Assembly: GCA_019118345.1 (NCBI GenBank)
Contig: DWZD01000046.1
Location: 38,074 to 102,073, forward strand
DNA length: 64,000 nt
Direction of reading: 5' to 3'
Source of the DNA: Candidatus Desulfovibrio intestinavium
GTDB lineage: Bacteria > Desulfobacterota > Desulfovibrionia > Desulfovibrionales > Desulfovibrionaceae
A program made the position numbers and the translations under genes. The notes under the pieces were generated by a model. The model saw only the letters and a list, made by a program, of their open reading frames with translations. It was not told the DNA's origin and did no database searches. This document shows, one piece after another, positions 9,501-18,281 of the stretch (its first letter is position 1; each line of letters begins with the position of its first letter).

Positions 9501-10220
9501 TTAGCGGTTGCAGGGCGTCCATTGGGCGGCAAGCGCGCGGCGATTTTCGCCGGCGGCGCTGCCGGCATGACGCACGGCCTCCAGAAAGGCGGCATGGCGC
9601 GCATCATACGGAGGATGCCCGAAAAAGGCCGAGCCGGAAACCAGCACATCCGCGCCCGCATCCGCCAGCGCGGCGGCATTTTCCGGGCAGGCGCCGCCGT
9701 CCACCTGCACGAGCACGGACTCGCCGTTCGCGGCGTCCAGCAGTTCGCGCACGGCGCGCACCTTGGCGTAGCTTTGCGGAAGGAATTTCTGCCCGGAAAA
9801 GCCGGGATTGACGCTCATGACGAGCACCATGTCGCAATCGGGAGCCAGCCAGCGCAAGGGAGCGATATCCGTGCCCGGATTGAGGGCAATGCCCGCCTTG
9901 CAGCCCAGACGGCGAATTTCGGTCAGGGTGCGCTGGGGGTGACGGTCGGCTTCCAGATGAATGACGATCATGTCGGCCCCGGCTGCCCGGAAGGCTTCCA
10001 GATGCCGGGCGGGCTGCTCAATCATGAGATGCACATCGAAAAAGAGGCGGCTGCTCGCACGCAGGCTGCGCAGCAGGGGCGGGCCGAAGGTGATGTTGGG
10101 CACAAAGCAGCCGTCCATCACGTCCAGATGCAGCCAGCGGATGCCGGCCCGCTCGAGAGCCGCCAGCTCGTCGCCCAGCCGGGCAAAGTCCGCCGATAAC
10201 AGGGAGGGGGACAGGATCAT
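9501..10220 (-). CDS. rpe: Ribulose-phosphate 3-epimerase
   Basis: A 239-residue TIM barrel interconverting ribulose-5-phosphate and xylulose-5-phosphate. ILSPSLLSADF at the N-terminus, WLHLDVMDGCFVPNITFGP (metal-site His and Asp) and VLVMSVNPGFSGQKF are family signatures; QVDGG carries the second catalytic Asp. ATG 10220 is preceded by AGGAGA. It sits between a MerR-type regulator and tkt on the same strand, with 10- and 18-base gaps. Confidence 0.96.
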   Translation of the reverse strand: MILSPSLLSADFARLGDELAALERAGIRWLHLDVMDGCFVPNITFGPPLLRSLRASSRLFFDVHLMIEQPARHLEAFRAAGADMIVIHLEADRHPQRTLTEIRRLGCKAGIALNPGTDIAPLRWLAPDCDMVLVMSVNPGFSGQKFLPQSYAKVRAVRELLDAANGESVLVQVDGGACPENAAALADAGADVLVSGSAFFGHPPYDARHAAFLEAVRHAGSAAGENRRALAAQWTPCNR

Positions 10221-10230
10221 GCGATTCTCC

Positions 10231-10575
10231 TCAGTCCTGACGCGCCAGAATGTCGCGAATGGCCAGCAATTCGTCCCGCACATGACGCAGGAAGGCCGGA
10301 TCGGACGTTGCGTCCTTCTGGCAGGCTGCCGGCTCGATGGTTTTAGCCCCGCCTTCCAGCACCCGGCGCGCGCCCTCGATGGTCATGCCCTGCTCATGCA
10401 GAAGCTGCTTGATGCGCCGCAGGAGGGCCACATCTTCCTCTGTATAGCGGCGCTGCCCCTTTTCCGTGCGCGAGGGGGCCAGCTGGGGAAATTTCGATTG
10501 CCAGAAGCGCAGCACATGCGTCTCGAGTTGCAGCAGTTCCGCTGCTTCTCCAATACGGTAGGTGGGTGCGCTCAT
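10231..10575 (-). CDS. MerR-family transcriptional regulator
   Basis: A 114-residue protein with a winged-helix MerR DNA-binding domain: YRIGEAAELL, the recognition segment HVLRFWQSKFPQLAPSR, the wing GQRRYTEEDV and the dimerisation helix start. No cysteine-rich effector domain follows, so it is not a metal sensor of the CueR/MerR type. ATG 10575 has AGGCGG upstream. An in-frame ATG at 10635, right at the pheT stop, would add a 20-residue Ala/Pro-rich leader and is a real alternative. Its position between pheT and rpe is conserved-looking; the target is unknown. Confidence 0.85.
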   Translation of the reverse strand: MSAPTYRIGEAAELLQLETHVLRFWQSKFPQLAPSRTEKGQRRYTEEDVALLRRIKQLLHEQGMTIEGARRVLEGGAKTIEPAACQKDATSDPAFLRHVRDELLAIRDILARQD

Positions 10576-10636
10576 GCGGGCCGCCTGAGGTTTTGCGGCA
10601 GCCGCGCCCCGGGGCGCGGCTGCCCGGTTTGCCATG

Positions 10637-13048
10637 CTAGACGCGCACGCCAAGATGCTTGACGAGCGATTGTGCCACCTTTTCCCGTTCCTTGTCCACT
10701 TCCGCATCCTTGAGCGTGCGCCCGGCATGGCGGAAGGTCAGGCGGAAGGTCAGGTGGCGTTCCTCGCCGCCCGCCGGCTCAAAGCAGTCCTGCAGCACAA
10801 TGTCTTCCAGCAGGGGCAGATGCAGATCCCGCACATGGGCCAGCACCTGCGCCACCTGCACCTGCGGCCCGGCCATGACCGTGATGTCGCGGCGCACCGG
10901 CGGATAGACCGGCAGGGGGCGGAAGCGCAGGCGCACCGCATCATGCAGGCGCCGCAGCTCGTCCAGATTCAGTTCGGCCAGCCACACGGGCTTGCGGGCA
11001 TGGAAGGCGTCGGCCATGTCCGGACGTACGCGGCCCATGACGCCCACGACGCTTTCGCCTTCGGGGCCGGGCACGGCGATTTCCACGCCGGGCAGCAGGA
11101 AGGGGTGTTCCCCGGCCTGCCGGTACGCAGCGGCGGGCAGATGCAAAAAGGCCAGCAGATGTTCCACCACGCCCTTGAGATCCACATATTCCATGTCGCC
11201 TTCGGGCTGCGGCCAGGCGCTGTCGTAGCGCGAGCCATAGAGCAGGACGCCGATCTTGCCCGTTTCCGTGGCACCGGTATCGTGGGCGTCGTTCAGGGGC
11301 CGGGCATGAAAGACATGGGCCAGTTCAAAGAGGCGCAGCCCCGCCGCCCCCTGGGCCAGATTGTTGCGCAGGCTGTTGAGCAGGCCCGGGGCCAGCCAGG
11401 TGCGCAAGGCATCCTGCTCGGCAGACAGGGGATTCATAATGGAAATGCGCCCTTCCCGCGCAAGGCCCAGATGGTCAAGATCCTTGTGTCCCACGAAGCT
11501 GTAGTTGATGGCCTCGTTGAGGCCCAGCCCCGCGCCCCAGCGCTTGATGCGCGACCAGAAGGCAAAGCGGGATTCCGGCTCGCCGGCGCGCTCGAGATCG
11601 CGGGCAATGGGCGGCAGCACCGGTTCGATGGTGTCCAGCCCGTGCATGCGGCCCACTTCCTCGATGAGGTCGGCCTCGCGGGTGAGGTCGGGCCGCCAGC
11701 TCGGCTGGGCCACCTGCCAGTTTTCGCCCCGCGCGCGGATTTCGCAGCCCAGCCCGGCGAGCACCCCTTCGCAGAAGTCCCCGGCCAGTTCCACGCCCAG
11801 CAGGGCATTGGCGCGGGCCGGACGGAAGTCCATGAGCACCGGCGCAAAGGGGCGCGGCTCGGCCACGGCCACCCCGGGGCAGACCTTGCCGCCCGACAGT
11901 TCGGCCATCATGGCGCAGGCGCGATCCAGCGCCCAGCGCGTCCGGCACTGATCGATGCCGCGCTCGAAGCGGTAGGACGCCTCGGAAGAGAGGCCCAGAC
12001 GGCGCGAGGTCTTGCGGATGGTGCCCGGACGGAAAACCGCGCTTTCCAGAAAGACATTGGTGCTGTTGTCGTCGATTTCGGTATTCAGGCCGCCCATGAC
12101 CCCGGCCAGACCCACGGCCCGCTCGGCATCGCGGATGCAGAGGTCGCGCGGGTCGAGGCGGCGCTCCTGCCCGTCGAGGGTCACGAAGGTCTCGCCCTCC
12201 TCGGCGCGGGAGACGATGATCCGCCCGCCGCGCAGCTTGTCGAGGTCAAAGGAGTGCAGGGGCTGGCCGCATTCCATGAGGATGTAGTTGGTCACGTCCA
12301 CGATGTTGGAAATGGGGCGCACGCCCACGGCATGCAGGCGATGCCGGATGCGCATGGGCGAGGGGGCGATGTGACCGCCCGTGATGACGCGGCCCGTGTA
12401 CAGCCAGCAGAGATCGGGATCGCGGATGTCGATGGGCGGCAAGTCCACGCGGGGGCCGTCCTCGGCAAGTTCGCGCTCGGGGATGCGGAAGGGCAGGCCG
12501 AAGGCCAGCGCCGTTTCCCGGGCCAGTCCCAGCACGGACAGGCAATCGGCGCGATTGGGCGTGATGGAGATATCCAGCACCTCGCGATCCAGATCCAGGG
12601 TGTCCACGAGTTTCGCCCCGGGCACCGCCGTTTCCGGCAGCACCATGATGCCGGAATGATCCTCGGTGAGGCCCAGCTCCCGTTCGGAACAGATCATGCC
12701 GCAGCTCGGCGCGCCGCGCAGCTTGGCCTTCTTGATGACCAGCCCGCCGGGCATGGTGGTGCCCACCAGCGCCACGGGAACCTTTTGTCCGGCGGCCACA
12801 TTGGGCGCGCCGCACACGATGTCCAGCAGTTCGCCCTGTCCGGCGTCCACCTTGCAGATGTGCAGGTGATCCGACTCGGGATGATCGACGCATTCCACCA
12901 CATGGCCCACCACGATGCCGGCAATGGCGTCATAGGGGCGGAGGATCTCTTCCAATTCCAGCCCCAGCATGGTCAGGCGGTCGCCAAGTTCCTGCGCCGT
13001 ACCTTCATAGGGGACAAATTCACGCAACCAAGACAGGGAAAGCAGCAT
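10637..13048 (-). CDS. pheT: Phenylalanine--tRNA ligase beta subunit
   Basis: An 803-residue beta subunit of the heterotetrameric PheRS. Domains in order: N-terminal B1 core with an inserted tRNA-binding OB fold (about residues 40-150, GLELEEI ... IVCGAPNVAAGQKVPVAL), B3/B4 editing domain, B5, the catalytic-like core and a C-terminal ferredoxin-like anticodon-binding domain (PVYPPVRRDITVM). The length is normal for the bacterial form. It lies downstream of pheS with a small secreted-protein gene between them, all on the minus strand. Confidence 0.97.
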   Translation of the reverse strand: MLLSLSWLREFVPYEGTAQELGDRLTMLGLELEEILRPYDAIAGIVVGHVVECVDHPESDHLHICKVDAGQGELLDIVCGAPNVAAGQKVPVALVGTTMPGGLVIKKAKLRGAPSCGMICSERELGLTEDHSGIMVLPETAVPGAKLVDTLDLDREVLDISITPNRADCLSVLGLARETALAFGLPFRIPERELAEDGPRVDLPPIDIRDPDLCWLYTGRVITGGHIAPSPMRIRHRLHAVGVRPISNIVDVTNYILMECGQPLHSFDLDKLRGGRIIVSRAEEGETFVTLDGQERRLDPRDLCIRDAERAVGLAGVMGGLNTEIDDNSTNVFLESAVFRPGTIRKTSRRLGLSSEASYRFERGIDQCRTRWALDRACAMMAELSGGKVCPGVAVAEPRPFAPVLMDFRPARANALLGVELAGDFCEGVLAGLGCEIRARGENWQVAQPSWRPDLTREADLIEEVGRMHGLDTIEPVLPPIARDLERAGEPESRFAFWSRIKRWGAGLGLNEAINYSFVGHKDLDHLGLAREGRISIMNPLSAEQDALRTWLAPGLLNSLRNNLAQGAAGLRLFELAHVFHARPLNDAHDTGATETGKIGVLLYGSRYDSAWPQPEGDMEYVDLKGVVEHLLAFLHLPAAAYRQAGEHPFLLPGVEIAVPGPEGESVVGVMGRVRPDMADAFHARKPVWLAELNLDELRRLHDAVRLRFRPLPVYPPVRRDITVMAGPQVQVAQVLAHVRDLHLPLLEDIVLQDCFEPAGGEERHLTFRLTFRHAGRTLKDAEVDKEREKVAQSLVKHLGVRV

Positions 13049-13078
13049 AGGTCATCTCACTGGCCTGACGGCCGATTA

Positions 13079-13447
13079 TCAGTTGAAATTCCACGCGGGT
13101 TTGGGGGCGTCCACTTCGGGCAGGGGCCGCACGGCCTCCGGCTCGCGGGCATAGCCGCCGTAGGCGCCCGGGCCGGGGCGGTTGCGGGACTTGCGCTCGG
13201 CCGGCGGCATATCGGTGAGGCGCCGGCCATAGGCATCGGTATAGCCCATGCCGCCGTCATCGGTACGGCCGGCGGTCTGCCCGGGCAGGGTCTGACTGGC
13301 GCGCGGCCCGCCCGGCGGCTCCAGGCCGGAATGGCGGGGATTGTAGGCCGATCCCGCTTCGACCCGCGCCGCCCCGACCGGCGACAGGACAGGCAAGATC
13401 AGGGCAAGGCAGGCGCAGAGACAGGCGCGGCGCAGGCTGGCGGCCAT
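13079..13447 (-). CDS. Small predicted secreted protein between pheS and pheT
   Basis: A 122-residue protein with a probable Sec signal peptide (basic start, hydrophobic run CLCACLALILPVLSPVGAA, cleavage near residue 28). The mature part is Gly/Pro/Arg rich with no recognised domain. ATG 13447 is nine bases after an AGGAG that overlaps the pheS stop; a GTG two codons earlier has only three bases of spacing. It is 12 bases from pheS and 30 from pheT, so it must be cotranscribed with both subunits. No function can be assigned. Confidence 0.7.
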   Translation of the reverse strand: MAASLRRACLCACLALILPVLSPVGAARVEAGSAYNPRHSGLEPPGGPRASQTLPGQTAGRTDDGGMGYTDAYGRRLTDMPPAERKSRNRPGPGAYGGYAREPEAVRPLPEVDAPKPAWNFN

Positions 13448-13459
13448 TGTCACGCACTC

Positions 13460-14494
13460 CTAGGCGAACTGGCCGAGAAAGCGCACATCGTTTTCAAAGA
13501 ACATGCGCAAATCGCCGATGCCGTACTTGAGCATGGCCACCCGTTCCACGCCAAGGCCGAAGGCAAAGCCGCTCACTTCCGGCGCATAGCCCACGGCCTC
13601 GAACACCGCGGGGTCAACCATGCCGCAGCCGAGAATTTCCACCCAGCCGGTGGTCTTGCAGACCCGGCAGGGTTCGCCGTCCAGATGACCCGCACCGCCG
13701 CACATGCAGCAGGAAATGTCCACTTCGGCCGAGGGTTCGGTGAAGGGGAAGAAGCTGGGCCGGAAACGCACACGGGTGGCGCTGCCGAAGATTTCGCGCA
13801 CAAAGGCGGTGAGGATGCCGCGTAAATGGGCCATGCTGATGTTCTCGCCCACCATGAGGCCCTCGATCTGATGGAACATGGGCGTATGGGTGAGGTCTGA
13901 GTCGCGGCGGTAGACCTTGCCGGGGCAGATGACGGCCAGCGGGGGCTTGCGGGCCAGCATGGTGCGCACCTGCACGGGCGAGGTATGGGTGCGCATGACC
14001 ACCTTGTCGCTGACGTAGAGGGTGTCCTGCATGTCGCGGGCCGGATGCTCGGGCGGCATGTTGAGGGACTCGAAGTTGTAGAAGTCGTTTTCCACTTCCG
14101 GGCCGGAGGCCACATCAAAGCCCAGCCCGCGCAGCACATCGCAAATTTCCTGCGTCACCAGGGTGATGGGATGCAGGGAGCCGCGCCAGGGCAGCCGCCC
14201 GGGCAGCGAGGCGTCAAAGCGGCGCAGGGCCTCGGCCTCGAGGGCCTTTTCCAGCGCAAGCCGCCGTTCTTCCAGCAGGGCCGTCAGGCTTTCCTTGACG
14301 GCATTGGCCTTCTGGCCCACGGCCGGACGCTGGGCGGGTTCCAGCTGCGGCAGGGCGCTCATGATATGGGCCAGCCGTCCCTTGCGGCCGAGAAAATCGA
14401 CCCTCAGGCTTTCCAGTGCATCCAATGAACGGGCATCCGCCAGGCCTTTTTCCAGCTCAGGGGCCAGTCCTTCCAGTGCGGTAATCAGATCCAT
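13460..14494 (-). CDS. pheS: Phenylalanine--tRNA ligase alpha subunit
   Basis: A 344-residue class II synthetase alpha subunit. It has the N-terminal coiled-coil arm (residues 1-95), motif 2 ([10 protein letters not shown] ... [19 protein letters not shown]) and motif 3 ([18 protein letters not shown]). [19 protein letters not shown] stretch near residue 275 looks like a zinc-binding ribbon, an insertion seen in some bacterial PheS. A terminator-like hairpin lies between rplT and this gene. Confidence 0.97.
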   Translation of the reverse strand: MDLITALEGLAPELEKGLADARSLDALESLRVDFLGRKGRLAHIMSALPQLEPAQRPAVGQKANAVKESLTALLEERRLALEKALEAEALRRFDASLPGRLPWRGSLHPITLVTQEICDVLRGLGFDVASGPEVENDFYNFESLNMPPEHPARDMQDTLYVSDKVVMRTHTSPVQVRTMLARKPPLAVICPGKVYRRDSDLTHTPMFHQIEGLMVGENISMAHLRGILTAFVREIFGSATRVRFRPSFFPFTEPSAEVDISCCMCGGAGHLDGEPCRVCKTTGWVEILGCGMVDPAVFEAVGYAPEVSGFAFGLGVERVAMLKYGIGDLRMFFENDVRFLGQFA

Positions 14495-14542
14495 GAATTT
14501 TTCCCGTGCCGCCAGGCGGCCTTCGGCGCGGACAATGCGCCG

Positions 14543-14600
14543 AAAAAAAAGATGCGCGGCACGTCAGGCACAGGCCGAACCTGTTGCCAGAGCGTGCCGC
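14543..14600 (-). terminator. Terminator/attenuator between rplT and pheS
   Basis: Read on the minus strand, a perfect 8-bp GC stem (14593-14600 with 14556-14563) encloses a smaller CAGG/CCTG hairpin and is followed by GCATC and eight Ts (14543-14550). It lies 27 bases after the rplT stop and 48 before pheS. It should end much of the infC-rpmI-rplT transcript or act as a pheST attenuator. No Phe-rich leader peptide is visible, which argues against classical Phe attenuation. Confidence 0.75.
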
Positions 14601-14626
14601 GTCACACACAATCCGTACGATGTCGC

Positions 14627-14980
14627 CTAGTTCAGCGCGCCCTTGGCCAGTTCAACCACCTTGGCGAAGTCGTCCTTGTGGTACACGGCCAGGTCAGCGA
14701 GAACCTTGCGGTTCAGGGCGATGCCGGCCTTGTTGAGACCGTGCATCAGGCGGCTGTAGGACAGCCCGTTCAGCCGCGCGCCCGCGTTGATGCGCAGAAT
14801 CCAGAGCGTGCGGAAATCGCGCTTGCGGTGCTTGCGACCGATGAAGGAATATTGCAGCGCGCGTTCCACGGCCTCGCGGGCGGTGCGATACAGGCGGCTG
14901 CGACCGCCGCGAAAGCCCTTGGCGGCGCTCAGGTATTTTTTGTGCCGGCGATGGGCGGCAAGACCTCTCTTCACACGCAT
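14627..14980 (-). CDS. rplT: 50S ribosomal protein L20
   Basis: A 117-residue L20, of usual length, which binds 23S rRNA early in 50S assembly. The basic N-terminus ([20 protein letters not shown]) and the [20 protein letters not shown] segment are family hallmarks. RBS AAAGGAGG is eight bases before ATG 14980. It is the third gene of infC-rpmI-rplT; L20 autoregulates this unit in other bacteria, but no L20-binding leader was identified here. Confidence 0.97.
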   Translation of the reverse strand: MRVKRGLAAHRRHKKYLSAAKGFRGGRSRLYRTAREAVERALQYSFIGRKHRKRDFRTLWILRINAGARLNGLSYSRLMHGLNKAGIALNRKVLADLAVYHKDDFAKVVELAKGALN

Positions 14981-15145
14981 GGGTGTTCCCTCCTTTCACC
15001 CGGACAAGGCGGAGGCATAAGCCCGCCGGGGAGCTAGAAATATCCGTTTTTTTCCGCCGTATGCGGCGGGCGGCAGGATTGAACGCCCGTGCGTCGCGGC
15101 TCCTGCCTGCCGCCGGCCTTGCGGCCTCGGGCCGTCATGCGCCCG

Positions 15146-15343
15146 CTAGCCGTTGGGCAGCATGCGGCGCACGGCCTTTTCATTGGTTTTGTCCACAATG
15201 GCGGACTGGCCCAGACGCATCTTGCGACCGGGGGCCTTCTTGGTCAGGATATGACGCAGATTCTGGCGGCGGCGTTTGAACTTGCCGCTGCCGGTCAGCT
15301 GAAAACGCTTGGCGGCGGCGCGCCGGGTCTTGATCTTAGGCAT
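15146..15343 (-). CDS. rpmI: 50S ribosomal protein L35
   Basis: A 65-residue L35 (family 64-66) with the typical MPKIKTRRAAAKRF start and the basic HILTKKAPGRKMRL middle. ATG 15343 is preceded by AAGGAG six bases upstream. It lies between infC and rplT in the conserved order. The 165-base gap to rplT contains an imperfect GC-rich inverted repeat (about 15066-15113) that could pause or process the message. Confidence 0.97.
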   Translation of the reverse strand: MPKIKTRRAAAKRFQLTGSGKFKRRRQNLRHILTKKAPGRKMRLGQSAIVDKTNEKAVRRMLPNG

Positions 15344-15446
15344 GATGTACTCCTTGCACAATAATCGTACGGCCTGTCCGTGCCGCAGCAGGGACAGGTG
15401 GGCATAATGCCCCAAAACGCTGCCATGTGCAAGCGCATTTTCTGCG

Positions 15447-15977
15447 CTACTTCTTGGGCACCAGCAGCATTTGCAGGGTGCGGCCCTCGGCGCGGGGTTC
15501 CTGATCCACCTTGGCCACATCGGCCAGATCCTGCACCACGCGCTCCAGGATGCTCAGGCCGCGATCCTTGTGGACGATTTCGCGACCGCGAAAAAATACC
15601 GTGACCTTGCAGCGGTCGCCGTCCTCAAGAAAGCGGCGGATGTGGCGCACCTTGGTCTCGTAATCATGGTCGTCGGTCTTGGGACGCACCTTGATTTCCT
15701 TGATCTGCACCACAGACTGCCGTTTCTTGGCTTCCTGCTTCTTTTTCTGCTGTTCGTACTTGAACTTGCCGTAGTCCATGATACGACAGACAGGCGGCTC
15801 CGACGTGGACGCCACTTCCACAAGATCAAGTCCCGCTTCCTTGGCGAGGGCAATGGCCTCGTTGCGTTGCAGGATTCCCAGCTGCTCCCCGTCGGCGCCG
15901 ATGACGCGCACCTCTCTTGCACGGATCATCTCGTTGCGGCGCACACCGTCCTGCGGAACGTCGCGCCGCGGTCTCAT
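15447..15977 (-). CDS. infC: Translation initiation factor IF-3
   Basis: A 176-residue IF-3 that blocks premature subunit joining and checks the initiator tRNA. The N-domain (RRNEMIRAREVRVIGADG), the flexible Lys-rich linker (KYEQQKKKQEAKKRQ) and the C-domain (DRCKVTVFFRGREIVHKD) are all present. The start is taken at ATG 15977, one base after the thrS TAA; infC often has a rare start codon for autoregulation, but ATG fits the alignment length here. The RBS is poor, in keeping with coupling to thrS. Confidence 0.95.
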   Translation of the reverse strand: MRPRRDVPQDGVRRNEMIRAREVRVIGADGEQLGILQRNEAIALAKEAGLDLVEVASTSEPPVCRIMDYGKFKYEQQKKKQEAKKRQSVVQIKEIKVRPKTDDHDYETKVRHIRRFLEDGDRCKVTVFFRGREIVHKDRGLSILERVVQDLADVAKVDQEPRAEGRTLQMLLVPKK

Positions 15978-15978
15978 G

Positions 15979-17934
15979 TTAGGCGAAGCTATAGCGCATA
16001 CCTCCTCGCTTGAAAGGCTCTTCCCCATCCGCGCGGATCATGGCGGCCACCTCCGGCACGGACTTGAGCCCGACGTTATCCCCATTGCGCAGGCGCACAT
16101 TGACGCCGCCGGCCTGCGCCTCCTTCTCGCCAATGACAAGTATGTACGGAATCTTGGCCAGCTGCGCCTCGCGCACCTTGAAGCCAAGTTTTTCGTTGCG
16201 CAAATCGGCCGTGGCGCGGATGCCCGCGGCCTTGAGTTCCGCCAGCGCCCTGCCCGCGGCCTCGTCCCCGGCTCCGGTCACCGTGAGAATGCGGGCCTGC
16301 TCAGGCGCGAGCCAGGTGGGCATGGCACCGGCATACTGCTCGATGAGCACGCCGATGAAGCGTTCCAGCGACCCCATGATGGCGCGGTGCACCATGACCG
16401 GGCGGTGCCGCTCGCCGTCCTGTCCCACATAGGTGAGGTCAAAACGTTCCGGCAGGGTGAAGTCCACCTGAATGGTGGAGCACTGCCATTCGCGACCGAT
16501 GCAGTCCAGCAGGCGCACGTCGATTTTCGGCCCGTAGAAGGCGCCGTCGCCCTCGTTGATCTCGTAAGGCATATCGGCCTTTTGCACCGCCTGGATAAGG
16601 GCATTGGTGGCCAGTTCCCAGGCTTCGTCGGTGCCGATGCTGTCCTTGGGCCGGGTGGAGATGGCGACCTTGAACTGGAAGGCAAAGAGATGCATGAGGT
16701 CACGGATCAGGTGGATGACCTCGAGAATTTCCCCTTCCAGCTGCTCCGGCGTGCAGAGAATGTGCGCGTCGTCCTGAGTGAACTGGCGCACGCGCAGCAG
16801 GCCGTGCAGCACGCCGCTCTTCTCGTGCCGGTGCACCACGCCCAGCTCGAAATACCGCTGCGGCATGTCGCGGTAGCTGCGCAGTTCGTTTTTGAAGATG
16901 AGCATGTGCGAGATGCAGTTCATGGGCTTGATGCCGTAGGCGTCATCCTCGATCTGCGTGAAGTACATGTTCTGGCGGTAATGATCATAATGCCCGGAGC
17001 GCTGCCAGGTTTCCACGCGCAGAAGCTGCGGCCCCTGCACCATGTCGTAGCCGCGCTTGAGGTGTTCGCGCCGCCAGAAATCCTCGAGAATGGTGCGCAG
17101 CAGCATGCCCTTGGGCAGCCAGAACACCATGCCCGGGGCCACATCCTCGTGGAAGGTGAAAAAGCCCAGCTCGCGCCCGAGCTTGCGGTGATCGCGGCGC
17201 TTGGCCTCCTCCAGCTGCTGGAGGTAGGCCTTGAGGGCCTTCTCATCGGCAAAGGCCGTGCCGTAAAGGCGGGAGAGCATGGGATTCTTTTCGTCCCCGC
17301 GCCAGTAGGCTCCGGCCACGGAAAGCAGCTTCGCGGCATGGGCAAAGCCGGTATGGGGCACATGCGGGCCGCGGCAGAGATCGCAGAAGTCGCCGCAGGT
17401 ATAGAGCGTCACGCTGTCGGCGTCGATGTCCTCGATGATCTCCACCTTGAAATCCTCGCCCATGTCGCGGAAGAGCCGCACGGCCTCGGCCTTGCTCACG
17501 GCCCGGCAGGTGAAGGGCAGCCGGGCATCGGCAATTTTCCGCATTTCGGCCTCGATGGCCTCGAAATCGTCGCTGGAAAAGGGCTTTTCCACGCTGAAGT
17601 CATAGTAGAAGCCATTGTCGATGGCCGGGCCGATGGTCACCTTGGCGGCGGGAAAGAGCTTCTTCACCGCGGCGGCCATGACGTGGGCCGTGGAATGGCG
17701 CAGGATGACCAGCCCCTCGGGCGAGTCGGCGGGCACGGGCACAAGCTCGGTACAGCCGCCCGGCACGGGGGCGCTCAGATCCATCAGGCGCGGGCCGCCC
17801 TGCTCATCCGGGCAAACGGCGCGGGCCGCTACGAGAGACTTGTATTTCTTGCCGCTCAGGGCCTGTTGCAGCACATCGGAAATCACGGCTCCGGCCGCCG
17901 CTTCCACGCTCTGCCCTTCCACAAGGATGCTCAT
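15979..17934 (-). CDS. thrS: Threonine--tRNA ligase
   Basis: A 651-residue full-length ThrRS. An N-terminal TGS domain (residues 1-60) is followed by the editing domain with [16 protein letters not shown], then the class II catalytic core with the zinc-ligand region [20 protein letters not shown], motif 2 and motif 3, and a C-terminal anticodon-binding domain. ATG 17934 has AAGGAG seven bases before it. The longer frame upstream runs through a terminator-like leader and is rejected. It heads the thrS-infC-rpmI-rplT unit. Confidence 0.97.
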   Translation of the reverse strand: MSILVEGQSVEAAAGAVISDVLQQALSGKKYKSLVAARAVCPDEQGGPRLMDLSAPVPGGCTELVPVPADSPEGLVILRHSTAHVMAAAVKKLFPAAKVTIGPAIDNGFYYDFSVEKPFSSDDFEAIEAEMRKIADARLPFTCRAVSKAEAVRLFRDMGEDFKVEIIEDIDADSVTLYTCGDFCDLCRGPHVPHTGFAHAAKLLSVAGAYWRGDEKNPMLSRLYGTAFADEKALKAYLQQLEEAKRRDHRKLGRELGFFTFHEDVAPGMVFWLPKGMLLRTILEDFWRREHLKRGYDMVQGPQLLRVETWQRSGHYDHYRQNMYFTQIEDDAYGIKPMNCISHMLIFKNELRSYRDMPQRYFELGVVHRHEKSGVLHGLLRVRQFTQDDAHILCTPEQLEGEILEVIHLIRDLMHLFAFQFKVAISTRPKDSIGTDEAWELATNALIQAVQKADMPYEINEGDGAFYGPKIDVRLLDCIGREWQCSTIQVDFTLPERFDLTYVGQDGERHRPVMVHRAIMGSLERFIGVLIEQYAGAMPTWLAPEQARILTVTGAGDEAAGRALAELKAAGIRATADLRNEKLGFKVREAQLAKIPYILVIGEKEAQAGGVNVRLRNGDNVGLKSVPEVAAMIRADGEEPFKRGGMRYSFA

Positions 17935-17978
17935 GGGAAAACTCCTTATCGCTTCGCCGTCGTCACGGCGGATGGCAC

Positions 17979-18011
17979 AAAAAGAAATGGGGAGGCGAAA
18001 CACCTCCCCAT
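17979..18011 (-). terminator. Terminator/attenuator in the thrS leader
   Basis: On the minus strand a perfect 9-bp stem (18003-18011 with 17987-17995; ATGGGGAGG / CCTCCCCAT) and a seven-base loop is followed by TTTCTTTTT. It lies between tRNA-Val and the thrS start, so it either ends the tRNA transcript or controls read-through into thrS. No T-box consensus was recognised in the 80 bases before it. Confidence 0.8.
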
Positions 18012-18092
18012 CACTCTCAAAAATACCGCTTGGCGGCTATAGTGGCGGGCTTGCAGCCCTTTCGCCGAAGGGGAACATCCCCGAATCATCAC

Positions 18093-18169
18093 TGGTAGGA
18101 ACGAGCAGACTTGAACTGCTGACCTCTTCCGTGTCAAGGAAGCGCTCTAGCCACCTGAGCTACGCTCCT
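18093..18169 (-). tRNA. tRNA-Val (anticodon GAC)
   Basis: A 77-base cloverleaf on the minus strand. Acceptor AGGAGCG pairs with CGTTCCT (one G-T), D-arm GCTC/GAGC, anticodon stem CTTCC/GGAAG with loop TTGACAC (anticodon GAC, reads GUC), T-arm AGCAG/CTGCT with TTCAAGT loop, discriminator A and an encoded CCA. It lies upstream of thrS in the same direction and has its own promoter-like sequence. Confidence 0.93.
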
Positions 18170-18187
18170 ACATGAGGCAGGACTTTT

Positions 18188-18214
18188 TTTATACGCATGC
18201 CGGGAAATGGTCAA
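18188..18214 (-). promoter_or_regulatory. Likely sigma-70 promoter for tRNA-Val
   Basis: On the minus strand, TTGACC (18209-18214) and TATAAA (18188-18193) are separated by 15 bases, with the tRNA 5' end 18 bases further on. The hexamers are near consensus; the spacer is shorter than the usual 17. Confidence 0.6.
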
Positions 18215-18215
18215 G

Positions 18216-18241
18216 TCTTTTTTGCCCGCACGGCAAAAAAA
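18216..18241. terminator. Bidirectional terminator after the lytic transglycosylase gene
   Basis: A 9-bp stem TTTTTTGCC / GGCAAAAAA (18218-18226 with 18232-18240) with a five-base loop gives U-rich tails on both strands. It lies 40 bases after the minus-strand stop at 18282 and directly upstream of the tRNA-Val promoter, so it insulates the tRNA. Confidence 0.8.
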
Positions 18242-18281
18242 TCTCTCCGCCGCACCGGACAGGCCGCGGGCCGGGCACGGC

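Noticed and set aside
10634..13825. A 1063-codon plus-strand frame
   Set aside because: It is antisense to pheT, its product is His/Gly/Gln-rich without domains, and pheT is unmistakable.
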